Positions 9,214-19,206 of a stretch of 64,000 nt of DNA are shown here, in pieces. Position 1 is the first letter of the stretch. Each line of letters opens with the position of its first letter. Both the position numbers and the translations under genes were made by a program. Source of the stretch: CAZJBS01 sp964544475 (GTDB lineage Bacteria > CLD3 > SB21); the NCBI GenBank assembly GCA_964544475.1, contig CAZJBS010000012.1, positions 1-64,000 on the forward strand, read 5' to 3'. The notes beneath the pieces are model-generated. The model did no database searches. It was not told the DNA's origin and was given only the letters and a program-made list of their open reading frames with translations.

Positions 9214-11706
9214 ATGGCCAAGAAAATCACGACACCGGCAACGCAGAAGTCTGTTGAAATGAAATCCTGGCACCAAGACGCCCTGTCGGTTGTGTTTTTG
9301 TATCTGCTCGTTCTTTTTCTTTTCAACGATTACGTCATCCAGAACAAAGTGTTCACCTCAGGCGGCGATGTGTCTTCCGGCATCAGCGTCAGCAAAGCGG
9401 CAGAAGGCTTGTTGGAGAGGGATGGGGAGTATCCGTTGTGGTTTCCTTTCATTTTCGCGGGCATGCCATCTCATGCGAGCGGGATGTGGGCCAATCCGGC
9501 TGAAATTCCCGTCGTCAAGTATCAGCGATACTTTAACCCCTACTACTATCTCAGCGCCGCCGTAAATCTGCTCTTCTTCAACCGCCATCACAGTTGGGAG
9601 GTGGCGATTTTCTTTTTTGCCGGCGTGTCCATGTTTGTGCTCGCGCGATTCCTGGGATTCAATCCATGGATCAGTCTCGTGGCGGCGATTGGATTCATGT
9701 TCTGCAATTTTTTTGTTTCGTCGGTGGCGGCCGGGCATGGCGGAAAGGTCAAATCCATCGCATTCATTCCGCTTGTGGTTTGGAGCGCCATGCGTTTCTA
9801 CAACCGGCGCTCGCTGTTTAACTGGTCGCTGATGGCGTTTGTCATGGGCATGTTCTTTGTCGATCCGGGTCACACTCAGATTGTATACTACGGATTTTTG
9901 ACGCTGGGGATCTATTTTGTTTTTTACACATGGGAACACTTCAAAACCGACAAAGCCGGCATTCTGAAGAACGGCGGAGGCATGGGGGCTGCGATGTTGG
10001 CCGGGCTCGGGTTTGGGGCGCTGACTTACTTCAGTAATTATGTTTATTCGGCGGCGACCATGCGCACGGTGGCGCCGGCTTTTGCGGAGGCGGGCGAGGT
10101 GGCCGCCGGAAGCGGGATGACGTTTGACTATATCACCAACTGGTCTTTCCACCCTCTCGAATCGATCACATTTTTTGTGCCGACTTTTTTTGGTTTGGAA
10201 TCGCCCTACTATTGGGGATGGATGACTTTCACGTCATCCGCTTTTTATTTCGGCCTTCTGCCGATGGTGGCCGCCATGATTGGGGTAATCTACCGCCGGA
10301 ATTTGGTCACCAAGTTCCTGATGACCACGGCCGTCGTGGCGCTCCTGATTTCATTTGGCCGGTTTTTCGAGCCGTTCTTCAAGTTGATGCTGGTCGTTCT
10401 GCCCTTTTTCGACAAATTCCGCGTGCCCTCCATGATCCTGTCCATCTTTGCCTTCGCCGTGTGCTTGCTGGCATGCTACGGGCTCGATTATGTGTTCAAC
10501 CCGACGGAGGAGGAAAAAAAGAAACGCGGCGCTTTGCCTTCCTACCTGCTGTATGGTCTTATTGGCGGTGCGGTTCTGCTGGTGGCATTTTCGCTGTTCC
10601 GGGGTTCGTTTGCCAACACCTTCGGTTTGTCGGGCGAGGTTGACGCCCGTTACCAGGCACAGCAGATCGCACAATTGAAGACCATGCGTTATGAAACCCT
10701 GGCCGGAGGCATGGTGAAGTTTTCCGTTTTGCTTATGATTATTCTTGGCGTGTTCTATCTTTTTCTCAAAGAGAAACTGTCCGCCACCCTGAGTTTTGTG
10801 ATTTTGCTGGCCGCTCTCATATTTGATACCGTCAGTCTTAACAAGAAGATTCTCAGACCGCAACCGCGCGTTGCACAGACCACGGAATTCCAGGAGTCGG
10901 ATGCCATACGGTTTATGCGAGCCGACACTTCGCTTTTCCGCATTTTCCCACTCACCGAACATGCGCAGTCGGGTTCGCCAACGTGGACGTATTTTGGTCT
11001 GGAGAATATCGGCGGTTACAGTCCGACGAAAATGCGCATTTTTCAGGATATCATCGATTTCTCACTCTACAAAGGCCCGGATCCCAATTTTCCGATCAAC
11101 ATGAATGTCGTAAACATGTTGAACGTGAAATACGTGACGGCCAATGGTCAATTGCCGTCCGACAAGGGTTTTCAGATGGTTCATGTCGATCAGGCCGGCA
11201 AGACACTGGTTTTTGAAAACACGAACCGGTTGGATCGGGCATTTTTTGTCAAAGGCATCGAAGTGCCTGTCAACACGCGCGCCCTTTTTGACCGCCTCAA
11301 CTCGGCGGACTTTGATCCGTCGAAGACGGCATTGATGGAATCGGATCCGGGTTTGGAGGTTCAACCGTACGACTCGGCGTGGATCCGTCATACGGAGCGC
11401 CGATCCAACAAAATATCGATGGACGTGTTTGTCGACCGCCCGGGCCTGCTGGTGTTGAGTGAAATATATTATCCGCATGGATGGAAGGCCCTGGTGGATG
11501 GCACGGAGACGCCCATTTACAAGACCAACTATGTTCTTCGTTCCATTGCCGTGCCGGCCGGAAATCACCGAGTGGAATTTGCATTCGAGCCCCGTGATTT
11601 CACCCTTGGCGTCTGGACGAGTTCGATCGCATTTTTCGGCGTGACCGGTTTGATGATCGTTTCGGCGGTGGTCATGGTCCGGCGCCGGCGACAGGACAAA
11701 CCGTAG
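9214..11706 (+). CDS. YfhO-family polytopic membrane protein
   Basis: An 830-residue integral membrane protein. The first TM helix (VVFLYLLVLFLFNDYVI) is followed by an extracytoplasmic loop (GGDVSSGIS) and many further helices up to about residue 545. A mainly soluble domain follows, with RFMRADTSLFRIFP, NVKYVTANGQLP and FFVKGIEVPVN, then a final helix and a basic tail. This is the YfhO architecture of GT-C-like proteins linked to modification of surface polymers by lipid-linked sugars. It heads an operon that also holds a GT-C protein and a DPM1-like glycosyltransferase, consistent with a cell-surface sugar role. The acceptor is unknown. Confidence 0.8.
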   Translation: MAKKITTPATQKSVEMKSWHQDALSVVFLYLLVLFLFNDYVIQNKVFTSGGDVSSGISVSKAAEGLLERDGEYPLWFPFIFAGMPSHASGMWANPAEIPVVKYQRYFNPYYYLSAAVNLLFFNRHHSWEVAIFFFAGVSMFVLARFLGFNPWISLVAAIGFMFCNFFVSSVAAGHGGKVKSIAFIPLVVWSAMRFYNRRSLFNWSLMAFVMGMFFVDPGHTQIVYYGFLTLGIYFVFYTWEHFKTDKAGILKNGGGMGAAMLAGLGFGALTYFSNYVYSAATMRTVAPAFAEAGEVAAGSGMTFDYITNWSFHPLESITFFVPTFFGLESPYYWGWMTFTSSAFYFGLLPMVAAMIGVIYRRNLVTKFLMTTAVVALLISFGRFFEPFFKLMLVVLPFFDKFRVPSMILSIFAFAVCLLACYGLDYVFNPTEEEKKKRGALPSYLLYGLIGGAVLLVAFSLFRGSFANTFGLSGEVDARYQAQQIAQLKTMRYETLAGGMVKFSVLLMIILGVFYLFLKEKLSATLSFVILLAALIFDTVSLNKKILRPQPRVAQTTEFQESDAIRFMRADTSLFRIFPLTEHAQSGSPTWTYFGLENIGGYSPTKMRIFQDIIDFSLYKGPDPNFPINMNVVNMLNVKYVTANGQLPSDKGFQMVHVDQAGKTLVFENTNRLDRAFFVKGIEVPVNTRALFDRLNSADFDPSKTALMESDPGLEVQPYDSAWIRHTERRSNKISMDVFVDRPGLLVLSEIYYPHGWKALVDGTETPIYKTNYVLRSIAVPAGNHRVEFAFEPRDFTLGVWTSSIAFFGVTGLMIVSAVVMVRRRRQDKP

Positions 11707-11715
11707 CGTGGACGC

Positions 11716-14214
11716 ATGACCTGGACGAAGGGGAAACGTGCGGGCGTGGTCGTAACGGCTGTTCTTGTAGTGCTGATCACGACAGCCGTACTGATCGGAT
11801 ATTCGCTGCTTTTGAGGTCCCTTCCGCAAACCGAAGGCACTGTTTATGCCCATGGTCTAAGAAAGCCGGTTGCCGTTCACCGGGATGATTATGGCGTGCC
11901 CCATATCGTGGCGTCATCCGAGGAGGACCTCATGTTCGCGGCGGGCTACGTGCAGGCGCAGGATCGCTTGTGGCAAATGGACCTGTTGCGGCGTGTGGCG
12001 TCCGGACGGTTGTCGGAGATTTTCGGCACCAGGACGCTCGAAGTGGACAAGGTGCTGCGTACGGTGGGCCTGATGCCGGTGTCAAGGCAAATCGCCGACA
12101 GTCTGCCTGCGGATGCGCGAGGGCTTTTGCAATCGTATTGCGATGGCGTCAACACGTTTATTGAGGACCACAAGGACAATTACCCGATAGAATTTGTCCT
12201 TCTGCAGTACCAGCCTGAGCCCTGGAAAATCGAAAACAGCATTTCCATTTCCCGTCTTATGGCCTTTCAACTCAGCATGGGCTGGTATGTCGATGCCGCC
12301 TATGGCCGTATTCTCGATACGGTGGGTTATTCTAAGATGCAGGAGATTCTTCCAAGGTATTCACCGGATGCTCCGGTCATTGTGAAGAGGCCACCGGTCG
12401 GCGGCCGGATGGTTTCGGTCCATCGCGAAGACCCGTACGCCGAGGAGGAATTCGTCCGTCTGTCGCGCGGGGAATATTCCAGATTGATAACGCCCTTTGT
12501 GGCAGCCAGTCGCGACGTCCGGCGTTGGCTCGGTTTTGAGGGTCTGGGCGTTGGCAGCAACAACTGGGTGGTATCGGGATCACGGTCGGCGACGGGCAGA
12601 CCTTTACTGGCCAACGATCCACATCTCGGGCACGCCCTGCCGTCGACATGGTATGAGGTGCATCTCGTCGGGGGCCGTTTCGATGTGACCGGTTTTGCGT
12701 TGCCGGGTTTGCCCCTCATTGTGCTGGGCAATAACCGTCAGGTCGCGTGGGGATTCACCAACGTGCAGGCCGATGATGCCGACTTTTATCGGGAAAAACT
12801 CAACGACCGGGGCCAGTACTTCTTCAATGGGGCCTGGCGAAACCTGCGATTCAGGGATGAACAAATCCTGGTGCGGGACTCGGCGGAAGTGCTGCTGCGT
12901 GTCGTTTCGACTCATCGCGGTCCGCTGGTATCGGACGTTTACAGGACCATCCGGAGGGAGTCCGATGCCCTGTCATGGCGTTGGCTTGGCCATGACGTGA
13001 GTGGGGAGACGGAGGCCATCCTGGGCATGAACCTTGCCCGCGACGTTGGGGAATTCCGATCGTCGCTTCGCACTTTCAAAGTGCCGGGACAAAACGTCGT
13101 ATTCGCCGATCGTGAAGGCCATATTGCGTATCAGTGTATGGCGGGTATTCCCATACGCAAGAACGGCAACGGCATAGGTTTGGCGGACGGCACCGGCGAC
13201 CTGTTTGATTGGAAAGGTCTGGTACCATTTGAAGAGTTGCCATGGCAGCTCAATCCTGCAGAAGGCGTCCTGTCATCGGCCAATAACCGGACAACGGGCG
13301 ATTGGTTTCCATACCTGATCGGCCACTATTGGGAGCATCCGTCACGGGCGGCGCGTATCGAGGAGCTTCTCCGGTCGAAGGAACGATTTACGGCCGACGA
13401 TTTCAGGGACATACAATCCGACCTGTATTCCTACCATGCGGCGGAGGTCCTGCCGTACCTTTTGAAGGCCTGCGAAACGGACTCGACGTTCATGAATTCA
13501 ACGGATGAGCAAAAACATGAAACGTATTTGTTCCTGAAACATTGGAACTTTGTGATTGATCGCGAAAGCCGGGGAGCGGCCATCTTTGGTGTTTTTTTTC
13601 AGCGTCTATTGCAGAATACCTACCGCGACGAGCTGGGAGATGAACTGTTCAAGTCATTTATTTTCCTTGGGAATATCCCCAACCGCGTAACGACGCAGAT
13701 TCTGCAATATCGCAATTCCTCCTGGTGGGATGACGTCCGTACAAAGGAAAGGGAAGACCGTGAGGCCATCATTCTGCGTTCCCTGACAGAAGCGATGGAA
13801 GTATTGGCGCGCACGCAGGGACCGGAACCCGGCGGGTGGATGTGGGAGAACATGCATTCGATTACGTTCGAGCATCCGCTCGGCAAGCAGAGTCCGCTGG
13901 ACCGCCTTTTCAACGTTGGCCCGTTTCCAATTGGCGGCGACGAGACAACTCTCAATAACGCGCAGTATCATTATTCGGACTCCACGTTCAAAGTTGTCCT
14001 GGGGCCGTCGTTGCGCCGCATTGTCGACCTGGCCGATCCCGAACATCCCTGGTCGGTGCTGACAGTCGGCCAAAGCGGGCAGTGGTTGAGCGAGCATTAT
14101 GCGGACCAGGTTTCTCTGTGGCGCGATGTCCGTTTCAAACGTGTCAGCATGGAGCCTTCGGAGTTCACAAAGAGCCGGCACACACTGACCATGAAACCGC
14201 CGAGGACACCGTGA
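11716..14214 (+). CDS. Penicillin acylase family (Ntn-hydrolase) protein
   Basis: An 832-residue precursor of the S45 Ntn-hydrolase family (penicillin G acylase, acyl-homoserine lactone acylase and relatives). A single N-terminal membrane helix or uncleaved signal (VVVTAVLVVLITTAVLIG) anchors it outside the cytoplasm. The alpha-chain motif GYVQAQDRLWQMDLLRR is present. Autocleavage is expected before Ser281 in VGSNNWVVSG, the nucleophile of the beta chain, followed by LLANDPHL. The natural substrate cannot be inferred; amide-linked acyl groups are the family rule. It sits 9 bp after the YfhO gene, and its stop overlaps the ispF start. Confidence 0.9.
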   Translation: MTWTKGKRAGVVVTAVLVVLITTAVLIGYSLLLRSLPQTEGTVYAHGLRKPVAVHRDDYGVPHIVASSEEDLMFAAGYVQAQDRLWQMDLLRRVASGRLSEIFGTRTLEVDKVLRTVGLMPVSRQIADSLPADARGLLQSYCDGVNTFIEDHKDNYPIEFVLLQYQPEPWKIENSISISRLMAFQLSMGWYVDAAYGRILDTVGYSKMQEILPRYSPDAPVIVKRPPVGGRMVSVHREDPYAEEEFVRLSRGEYSRLITPFVAASRDVRRWLGFEGLGVGSNNWVVSGSRSATGRPLLANDPHLGHALPSTWYEVHLVGGRFDVTGFALPGLPLIVLGNNRQVAWGFTNVQADDADFYREKLNDRGQYFFNGAWRNLRFRDEQILVRDSAEVLLRVVSTHRGPLVSDVYRTIRRESDALSWRWLGHDVSGETEAILGMNLARDVGEFRSSLRTFKVPGQNVVFADREGHIAYQCMAGIPIRKNGNGIGLADGTGDLFDWKGLVPFEELPWQLNPAEGVLSSANNRTTGDWFPYLIGHYWEHPSRAARIEELLRSKERFTADDFRDIQSDLYSYHAAEVLPYLLKACETDSTFMNSTDEQKHETYLFLKHWNFVIDRESRGAAIFGVFFQRLLQNTYRDELGDELFKSFIFLGNIPNRVTTQILQYRNSSWWDDVRTKEREDREAIILRSLTEAMEVLARTQGPEPGGWMWENMHSITFEHPLGKQSPLDRLFNVGPFPIGGDETTLNNAQYHYSDSTFKVVLGPSLRRIVDLADPEHPWSVLTVGQSGQWLSEHYADQVSLWRDVRFKRVSMEPSEFTKSRHTLTMKPPRTP

Positions 14215-14690
14215 CTTTCAGGATCGGACACGGGTATGACGTGCATCGGTTCGCTGAGAACCGCAAATTGGTATTGGGTGGCGTCGAAATACCTTTTGAG
14301 AAAGGCCTGTTGGGTCATTCAGACGCGGATGCCCTGTTGCATGCCATTTGCGACGCCATATTGGGAGCCCTGGCCCTGGGTGATATCGGTTTTCATTTCC
14401 CGGACACGGACGAAAAGTACCGCAACATGTCCAGTCTCGTTCTGTTGGGCCACGTCGTTCAGCTGGTTCGTTCCAAAGGATTTGGCCTGGAGAACGTGGA
14501 CGGAACGGTGATCGTGCAGCGACCGAAAATCGCGCCGTATGTGCCTGCCATGCGGGATAATATTGCCAAGGCGGCGGGTGTTGACATCTCTCGTGTATCC
14601 ATCAAAGCAACCACGTCGGAAGGTCTTGGTTTCACAGGAACCGGGGAAGGTCTGGTGGCCCACGCCGTGGTTCTGCTTTCCAAGTCATAA
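14211..14690 (+). CDS. ispF: 2-C-methyl-D-erythritol 2,4-cyclodiphosphate synthase
   Basis: A 159-residue MEP-pathway enzyme converting CDP-methylerythritol 2-phosphate into the cyclic diphosphate, with release of CMP. The metal site is RIGHGYDVHRF (Asp and His), and GGVEIPFEKGLLGHSDADALLHAICDA contains the classic HSDAD motif; the C-terminal KATTSEGLGFTGTGEG closes the site. The start is GTG at 14211, overlapping the acylase TGA as GTGA. An earlier in-frame start would add about 40 residues copied out of the acylase frame and is rejected. Other MEP genes are not in this window. Confidence 0.96.
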   Translation: MTFRIGHGYDVHRFAENRKLVLGGVEIPFEKGLLGHSDADALLHAICDAILGALALGDIGFHFPDTDEKYRNMSSLVLLGHVVQLVRSKGFGLENVDGTVIVQRPKIAPYVPAMRDNIAKAAGVDISRVSIKATTSEGLGFTGTGEGLVAHAVVLLSKS

Positions 14691-14704
14691 TCCGACCTCG
14701 CGGC

Positions 14705-16267
14705 ATGACCCATCCATCATCCATACCGTCGATTGCCGAACGCCGGGACGTCCTGTTGGCTCGACGCCTGTTCTGGTTTGTTCTGACGGTGTGCCTGCTG
14801 ATCAATGGGGCCCGTTTGGCATCCAGCGACGAGATCGCGATTTATCTTCAGACCGAGGCCTTGGTGGAACGCGGAGAGCTCAACGTGCCGCCGGATATCA
14901 CACCCAACGGCTCATGGTTTGAAGGTCGGTATTTTGTGTCTTACGAAATCGGGTCTGCGTTGGTCATCACGCCGTGGTACCTGGCCGGGAAAATGATTTC
15001 GGCTGTGTGGCCCCTCGAGGCGACCATGGAGATACTACTAATACGAGCCGTCGTCTCCACGATGGGGGCATGGATGGGCGGTTTGATCGTTTATTTCATG
15101 TTCCTGATCGGCCGGCGACTGGGTTATTCGGTTCGGCTGTCTTTCTTTCTGAGTGTGAGTCTGGTGTTTTCAACGTTCTTGCTGATCTATCTCAAGACGA
15201 TCCTTCGGGATGTGACGCTGGCCGTGTGCCTTCTGGGGTCTATTCACTTTCTGCTGCGCTGGAAGGACAATCCTCTGACCAGGTTCGCGGTGATTGCCGG
15301 CGCCCTGAGTGCGGCGGCCTGTCTGGTCAAGGTCACCTTTGTCCTCGTCATACCGTGGACCATTTGGTATGTGTGGAATCCGGACCGCCGGAAGTCCTTG
15401 AAGCATATCGTGGCCTTCCTTCTGCCCGTGGGGGTGGCGTTCGTTGTGACCGGTATTTACAATTTTGCGCGATTCGGAAACCCGATGGAAATGGGATATC
15501 ATGGCGGAACATCCTTTCCAACGCCGCTTTCCACCGGTTTGTACGGACTGGTGCTCAGCCCTGGGAAAGGTGTTCTCTGGTTTGCGCCGCTCAGCATATT
15601 GACGCTGTGGGCCGCCCGGAGTTTTTGGAACGACCATCGGCGGGAGGCTCTCTTGATGTACGGCGTTGTGATATCAACTCTTCTTTTTTATGCTGTGTAT
15701 TTTGCATGGGGTGGTGACGGCAGTTGGGGGCCGCGATATCTGGTCATGATCTTGCCGTTGATTATTTTGGCGACGGGGTCATGGTTGTCAAAGGCATCCC
15801 GCCCTATGAAGCAGGCGGCGGTCATTTTGGTCCTGCTGGGTGGTCTGGTCCAGACAGGTGGCGTTCTCATTTACCACGGCCACTATTTGCGGAAGATCGG
15901 AGAATTCCCGTTCACGCGTCCCTTCACCGATCTGGAATTTTTGTACAAAAGCCACTTCATACCGGCCTACTCGCCGATTCTGGGACATTGGCAGATGGTT
16001 ATTGATAACGCGGCCGCTCATGGCCGCGGCGAATGGCCCACACTACAACCCAGCCGCGACTCCGCCGGTCAGCGAATTCCCTTGCGCGAAGTGGACAGAC
16101 CCGAACTTCTGCGCACGTTTGACGTGTGGTTCATGTATGCCATCTACGCCGGCTTCCCGATGTGGCCGGTTGCCGCCGGCGTGTTTTTCATCGTCGGTCT
16201 GATCGCGATCCAGTTGAGAGGAATCGTCAAGATGCTGCGTCCCGTCCAGAGGGAGCCACAATCATGA
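14705..16267 (+). CDS. GT-C fold membrane glycosyltransferase-like protein
   Basis: A 520-residue protein with about eleven TM helices. The first extracytoplasmic loop begins SSDEIAIYLQTEALVERG, where the Asp-Glu pair matches the catalytic position of GT39/ArnT-like enzymes that use polyprenyl-phosphate sugars. GSWFEGRYFVSYEIGSAL and SPGKGVLWFAPL also resemble this group. The next gene, a dolichol-phosphate-mannose-synthase-like GT2, overlaps it by ATGA and could supply the lipid-linked sugar donor. Acceptor not identifiable. Confidence 0.75.
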   Translation: MTHPSSIPSIAERRDVLLARRLFWFVLTVCLLINGARLASSDEIAIYLQTEALVERGELNVPPDITPNGSWFEGRYFVSYEIGSALVITPWYLAGKMISAVWPLEATMEILLIRAVVSTMGAWMGGLIVYFMFLIGRRLGYSVRLSFFLSVSLVFSTFLLIYLKTILRDVTLAVCLLGSIHFLLRWKDNPLTRFAVIAGALSAAACLVKVTFVLVIPWTIWYVWNPDRRKSLKHIVAFLLPVGVAFVVTGIYNFARFGNPMEMGYHGGTSFPTPLSTGLYGLVLSPGKGVLWFAPLSILTLWAARSFWNDHRREALLMYGVVISTLLFYAVYFAWGGDGSWGPRYLVMILPLIILATGSWLSKASRPMKQAAVILVLLGGLVQTGGVLIYHGHYLRKIGEFPFTRPFTDLEFLYKSHFIPAYSPILGHWQMVIDNAAAHGRGEWPTLQPSRDSAGQRIPLREVDRPELLRTFDVWFMYAIYAGFPMWPVAAGVFFIVGLIAIQLRGIVKMLRPVQREPQS

Positions 16268-16950
16268 CCTTGTCGGTCGTCATACCCGTTTACAATGAGA
16301 CGCGGACGCTGAGAACATTGGTTGAAAGAGTGCGGGCCGTGGGTATTAAGAAGGAAGTGGTTATTGTCAATGACGGATCGACCGACGGCACGCCCGAGGT
16401 CTTGGGTCGGCTGGCCGCGGATTTTCCGGAAATCAAGATTGTTCATCACGAGCGCAATTCGGGCAAAGGTGCGGCGGTTCGAACAGGTATACAGCATGCG
16501 ACGGGCGACATCATCATCATACAGGATGCGGACCTCGAATACGATCCATCCGACTATTTTGCCTGCATCGAACCGATTGTCAAAGGTCAGTGTGATGTCG
16601 TATATGGTTCTCGCAGCCTCAGCGGAAAGAACCACTACAGCCACCTGTCCTTTTATCTTGGTGGAAAGATGGTCACCTTCATTACGAATCTACTGTATGG
16701 TTCGAAGCTGACGGATGCTCCAACGTGTTACAAGACGTTCCGTTCCGGCTTGATCAAGGGCCTTTCCTTTCGCGGTAACAAGTTTGACTGGGAGCCCGAA
16801 GTCACGGCAAAGATCTTGAAAAGCGGGCACACCATTCGGGAAGTTCCGATTTCTTACACCGCGAGGCCGTTGCATGAGGGCAAACACATCCGCTGGAAGG
16901 ATGGAGTGCAGGCGTTGTGGACCCTCTTGAAATATCGGTTTATTTCATAA
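16264..16950 (+). CDS. GT2 glycosyltransferase, polyprenyl-phosphate sugar synthase type
   Basis: A 228-residue GT-A glycosyltransferase of the DPM1/DPG synthase type. Motifs are LSVVIPVYNE at the N-terminus, VIVNDGSTDGTPEV (nucleotide binding), IIIQDADLEYDP (DxD metal site) and VYGSRSLSG, plus a C-terminal ISYTARPLHEGKHIRWKDG typical of the family. There are no TM helices beyond the catalytic domain. It probably makes polyprenyl-phosphate sugar for the GT-C protein encoded just upstream. The ATG at 16264 overlaps the preceding stop. Its end overlaps the convergent purL by 11 bp. Confidence 0.88.
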   Translation: MTLSVVIPVYNETRTLRTLVERVRAVGIKKEVVIVNDGSTDGTPEVLGRLAADFPEIKIVHHERNSGKGAAVRTGIQHATGDIIIIQDADLEYDPSDYFACIEPIVKGQCDVVYGSRSLSGKNHYSHLSFYLGGKMVTFITNLLYGSKLTDAPTCYKTFRSGLIKGLSFRGNKFDWEPEVTAKILKSGHTIREVPISYTARPLHEGKHIRWKDGVQALWTLLKYRFIS

Positions 16951-19195
16951 TATCCGGAATGGCCGAGCGATAGATCCTTTCGATCTCGGCAACCGGCAGT
17001 TGGATGACGTCGTTGATGATGAGGGAATGCCCCCCGACTTTGCCTATCCGTGTGATCCCGACGCCATGACGGGCGGCCAGTGCCGAAAGTTCGTCCCCGG
17101 AATTCACGTCCGCTGACAGGACTACGCGCGATTGGGTCTCTCCGAACAGTGCAAAGTCAGGACGTCCGGATTCGCGGAGTTCGACTGTCGCACCGATGGC
17201 GCGGCCTTCCTGATCCTGCAGGCAGCATTCGGCCAGCGCCACGGCAAGGCCGCCGTCGGAAATGTCGTGGGCGGAACGCACGAGTCCCGCGGCGATGGCT
17301 TCCAGTACGAGATCGTGAAGTTTCTTTTCGAGATTGAGGTCAAGTTGGGGAACGTCACCGGTCACCAGACCATGAATGACTTTGAGGTATTCGCTACCGC
17401 CGATTTCCGAACCATGACTCCCAAGCAGATAGATCATGTCGCCTTCGTTCTTGAACCACGAAGTGGTCGTGTGGCGGATATCGTCCATGAGACCCAGCAT
17501 GCCGATCGTCGGCGTTGGATACACGGCACCTCCGGGATGTTCGTTGTAGAAGCTGACATTGCCGCCGGTGACCGGGGTTGCCAGCGCCAGGCAGGCTTCT
17601 CCCATGCCGGCCACGGACTCCTTGAATTGCCAGTACATCTCCGGCTTGTACGGATTGCCGAAGTTAAGGCAATTGGTGATGGCCAGGGGACGTCCTCCTG
17701 AACAGACCACATTGCGGGCGGCTTCGGCGACGGCGATTTGCGTCCCCCGACGCGGGTTGAGATAGACGTAGCGTCCGTTGCAATCAACTTTCATGACGAG
17801 CGCCTTGTTGGTGCCCTTGACACGCACAACGGACGAATCCGTTCCCGGGGTGGTCATCGTATTGGTTCGGACCATGGAGTCGTATTGTTGGTAGACCCAC
17901 GCTTTGCTTGCGATGTTGGGCGATGCCAGAAGACGTTTCAACACATCCGTCAGATCCGGCGGCACCGGCAAGTGGCCGGCATCAAAGGCGTGCAGGTCGC
18001 GCAGGTAAGGCGGTTCCGCCGAATCCCGATGATATACCGGTGCGCCGCCGCCGAGCACAAGACAATCCGCGGGAATTTCCGCAAAAATACGTCCCTCGTA
18101 TTTCACGCGCAGCTTCCGGTCATCCGTCACCCTGCCGATGGTGACGGCGTGCAGATCCCATTTTTCAAATATGTCCTGGATATTCCTTTCACGGCCCTTT
18201 TTTACGATGAGAAGCATACGTTCCTGGCTTTCCGAGAGCATGATTTCGTACGGTGCCATATCGTCTTCCCGCGTGGGCACCCGGGTCAATTCCAACTCGA
18301 TGCCGCAACCTCCTTTGGCGCTCATTTCGGAGCTGGAACATGTGATGCCGGCGGCGCCCATATCCTGGATGCCGATCAGATCGCCGGTTCGAATGGCTTC
18401 CAGCGTGGCTTCGAGCAGAAGCTTCTCGGTGAAGGGATCGCCGACTTGCACATTGGGGCGCTTGGATTCGGAGGCTTCCGATATTTCCTCGGATGCGAAC
18501 GTCGCTCCGTGGATGCCATCGCGGCCCGTGGCCGATCCGACAATCATGACCGAATTGCCGGGCCCTTTCGCCACCGCGCTGATCGTGTGTTCGTGCTCAA
18601 CGAGGCCGACGGCCATCGCATTCACGAGGGGATTCTCCGCATAACATTCTTCAAAGTACACCTCTCCGGCCACGGTTGGAACGCCAAAGCAATTGCCGTA
18701 ATTGCCGATGCCCCGGACGACGTTGGCAAAGAGGTAACGAACATGCTCGTCATCCAAATGACCAAAACGCAGGGAATTCAGAGCCGCGATGGGACGGGCT
18801 CCCATCGTGAAGATATCCCGCAGAATGCCGCCGACACCTGTCGCCGCACCCTGATAGGGCTCAATGGCCGACGGATGATTGTGACTTTCGATCTTGAAGG
18901 CCACGGCCAGGCCGTCGCCGATGTCGATCAAACCGGCATTCTCCTCGCCGGCGCCTTTCATGACTCGCGGGCCATGCTTGGGCAGCGTCTTCAGGACGGC
19001 GATGGAATTCTTGTAACTGCAATGTTCACTCCACATCACGCTGAAGATACCCAACTCGGTGAAAGTGGGATTACGACCGAGGATTTCGCAAATGCGCTCG
19101 TACTCGGACTCCAGGAGGCCGTGTTCCTGTGCCAGTCCGGCGCTGACGGTGGGTTCGTGAATATCCTGCAAGCGGATGGGTTTGGCGGCATGCAT
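16940..19195 (-). CDS. purL: Phosphoribosylformylglycinamidine synthase subunit PurL
   Basis: The 751-residue small-type PurL of de novo purine synthesis, converting FGAR, glutamine-derived ammonia and ATP into FGAM. It needs PurQ and PurS partners, which are not in this window. Visible motifs are MWSEHCSYKNS near the N-terminus, KIESHNHPSAIEPYQGAATGVGGI, DIQMGAAGITCSSSE-like IQDMGAAGI, and the second half with AHDISDGGLAVALAE. The ATG at 19195 is preferred to the one at 19228 because it has AAGG nine bases upstream and avoids overlapping the dinB-like gene. Confidence 0.95.
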   Translation of the reverse strand: MHAAKPIRLQDIHEPTVSAGLAQEHGLLESEYERICEILGRNPTFTELGIFSVMWSEHCSYKNSIAVLKTLPKHGPRVMKGAGEENAGLIDIGDGLAVAFKIESHNHPSAIEPYQGAATGVGGILRDIFTMGARPIAALNSLRFGHLDDEHVRYLFANVVRGIGNYGNCFGVPTVAGEVYFEECYAENPLVNAMAVGLVEHEHTISAVAKGPGNSVMIVGSATGRDGIHGATFASEEISEASESKRPNVQVGDPFTEKLLLEATLEAIRTGDLIGIQDMGAAGITCSSSEMSAKGGCGIELELTRVPTREDDMAPYEIMLSESQERMLLIVKKGRERNIQDIFEKWDLHAVTIGRVTDDRKLRVKYEGRIFAEIPADCLVLGGGAPVYHRDSAEPPYLRDLHAFDAGHLPVPPDLTDVLKRLLASPNIASKAWVYQQYDSMVRTNTMTTPGTDSSVVRVKGTNKALVMKVDCNGRYVYLNPRRGTQIAVAEAARNVVCSGGRPLAITNCLNFGNPYKPEMYWQFKESVAGMGEACLALATPVTGGNVSFYNEHPGGAVYPTPTIGMLGLMDDIRHTTTSWFKNEGDMIYLLGSHGSEIGGSEYLKVIHGLVTGDVPQLDLNLEKKLHDLVLEAIAAGLVRSAHDISDGGLAVALAECCLQDQEGRAIGATVELRESGRPDFALFGETQSRVVLSADVNSGDELSALAARHGVGITRIGKVGGHSLIINDVIQLPVAEIERIYRSAIPDIMK

Positions 19196-19206
19196 GGGGT
19201 CGACCT

